Assembly (NCBI GenBank): GCA_001781445.1 | Contig: MFLB01000046.1 | Coordinates: 1-30,295 of the forward strand | Reading direction: 5' to 3' | DNA length: 30,295 nt | DNA from: Candidatus Kaiserbacteria bacterium RIFCSPHIGHO2_01_FULL_58_22 | GTDB lineage: Bacteria > Patescibacteriota > Minisyncoccia > Phycocordibacterales > UBA2100 | Shown: positions 29,612-30,295 of the stretch, piece after piece | Layout: each line of letters opens with the position of its first letter | Position numbering within the stretch: the stretch's first letter is position 1 | Position numbers and translations under genes: made by a program | Notes under the pieces: model-generated | Told to the model about the DNA's origin: nothing | The model's database searches: none | What the model saw: only the letters and a program-made list of their open reading frames with translations

Positions 29612-30295
29612 CTACCTTCTTCCACGCCACTTTTCAACGGCTACCAATAACGGAGTTGCGAGGAAGATAGATGAATAGGTGCCGGCGACGATGCCGACGA
29701 GGAGCGTGAGGGCGAAATACTTCGTCGCCGCGGGGCCGAGCGCGAAGAGCGCCACGAGCACTACGATCGTCGTCATCGAGGTGTTCATCGAGCGTACGAA
29801 CGTCTGCTCCAGGCTACGGCCCGCGGTTGCGGCAAAATCTTCCTTGCGGTTGCGCTCCTCGTTGAGCCGCAAGTTCTCGCGCGTGCGGTCGAAGACGACG
29901 ATGGTGTCGTGCACGGAGTAACCCAGTATGGTGAGAACGGCGGTGGCGAAAAGCGCGTCCACCTGCACCCCCGTGAGGTGGCCGAGGAATGCGAAAAAGC
30001 CCACAGGCACCATGACGTCGAATCCGAGCGTAAGGAGCGCTATCAGGCCGTATCGCCATGAGGAAACGGGCTTCGATACCTTGCGGAACGCGAACGCGAT
30101 AAAGAGAAGGATGCACAGCAAAACGAGCGCGAGTGCGATGAGCGCCTTGTTGCGGAGCTCCTTTCCGATGGTCGGTCCGACCTCCGAGAGCTGATCCACG
30201 TATGCCGTCCCGCCCGTATGCGAAAAGATCGCGGACAAGCTCTCGCGTTGCGGGTCCGAGATCGCCGCGGCACGGAGCGTGTAGCCATCCTCGCC
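29612..30295 (-). CDS. secF: Protein translocase subunit SecF (5' end outside window)
   Basis: The frame is open to the window edge, giving 227 residues. The visible part begins in the periplasmic domain (GEDGYTLRAAAISDPQRESL, then VDQLSEVGPTIGKELRNKAL). It continues with membrane segments, including FDVMVPVGFFAFLG, the conserved GYSVHDTIVVFDRTRENL and SLEQTFVRSMNTSMTTIVVLVALF. SecF works with SecD at the SecYEG channel to drive export with the proton-motive force. Upstream SecD, or a SecDF fusion, would lie beyond 30295. An internal TTG at 30238 is not the true start. Confidence 0.95.
   Translation of the reverse strand, partial: GEDGYTLRAAAISDPQRESLSAIFSHTGGTAYVDQLSEVGPTIGKELRNKALIALALVLLCILLFIAFAFRKVSKPVSSWRYGLIALLTLGFDVMVPVGFFAFLGHLTGVQVDALFATAVLTILGYSVHDTIVVFDRTRENLRLNEERNRKEDFAATAGRSLEQTFVRSMNTSMTTIVVLVALFALGPAATKYFALTLLVGIVAGTYSSIFLATPLLVAVEKWRGRR

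Overview
The window is about 30 kb of gene-dense bacterial chromosome of moderate-to-high GC. It is dominated by amino-acid anabolism: leuCDAB-ilvE; all seven trp functions (E, G, D, F, C, B, A) split over two loci; ilvA with ridA; an aroA-aroK fusion and aroC; chorismate mutase, prephenate dehydratase and prephenate dehydrogenase; and a cystathionine synthase/lyase-family enzyme. Compact proteins (minimal SufD, ACT-less prephenate dehydratase), a PaaX/Cas2-like regulator and almost no Shine-Dalgarno sequences suggest a member of the Patescibacteria (CPR), possibly Parcubacteria-like. This placement is an inference of medium confidence. If it is right, the biosynthetic load is unusual, because most members of that radiation are amino-acid auxotrophs.

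Layout. 1-2582: the tail of an unknown gene, a lone class I glutamine amidotransferase, and a divergent FAD-linked D-lactate/glycolate-type dehydrogenase. 2590-8525: leu operon, preceded by a leucine-rich 16-codon leader peptide and mutually exclusive hairpins, a classical-looking ribosome-mediated attenuator. 8529-9440: nfu, then a PaaX/Cas2-like gene bracketed by 38-42 bp palindromes. 9437-16956 (minus strand): one closely packed run trpF-ridA-ilvA-FTR1 iron permease-sufC-sufB-sufD-sufS-sufU. 16974-19750: trpCBA, divergent from trpF and sharing a single TATAAT core. 19770-19811: an orphan third copy of the palindrome. 19833-20972: cystathionine synthase/lyase. 21011-21573: a hicBA toxin-antitoxin module inserted directly behind aroC with a second copy of the aroC 3' end on its far side. 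21580-27817 (minus strand): Trp T-box leader-trpE-trpG-trpD-aroAK-aroC. 27846-29601: chorismate mutase (plus strand), then pheA and tyrA (minus strand), with a large inverted-repeat element between the last two. 29612-30295: 3' part of secF.

The genes form a flow from shikimate-3-phosphate (AroK/AroA) through chorismate (AroC) to Trp (TrpEGDFCBA) and to Phe/Tyr (chorismate mutase, PheA, TyrA), with Leu and Ile/Val side branches (LeuABCD, IlvE, IlvA). The SUF system and FTR1 permease can supply the Fe-S cluster needed by LeuC. Two different nutrient-sensing leaders (Leu attenuator, Trp T-box) occur together. Most first genes of transcription units have a -10-like hexamer only 6-7 nt before ATG, suggesting widespread leaderless mRNAs. 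The most novel-looking signal is the PaaX/Cas2-like gene with its palindrome family.
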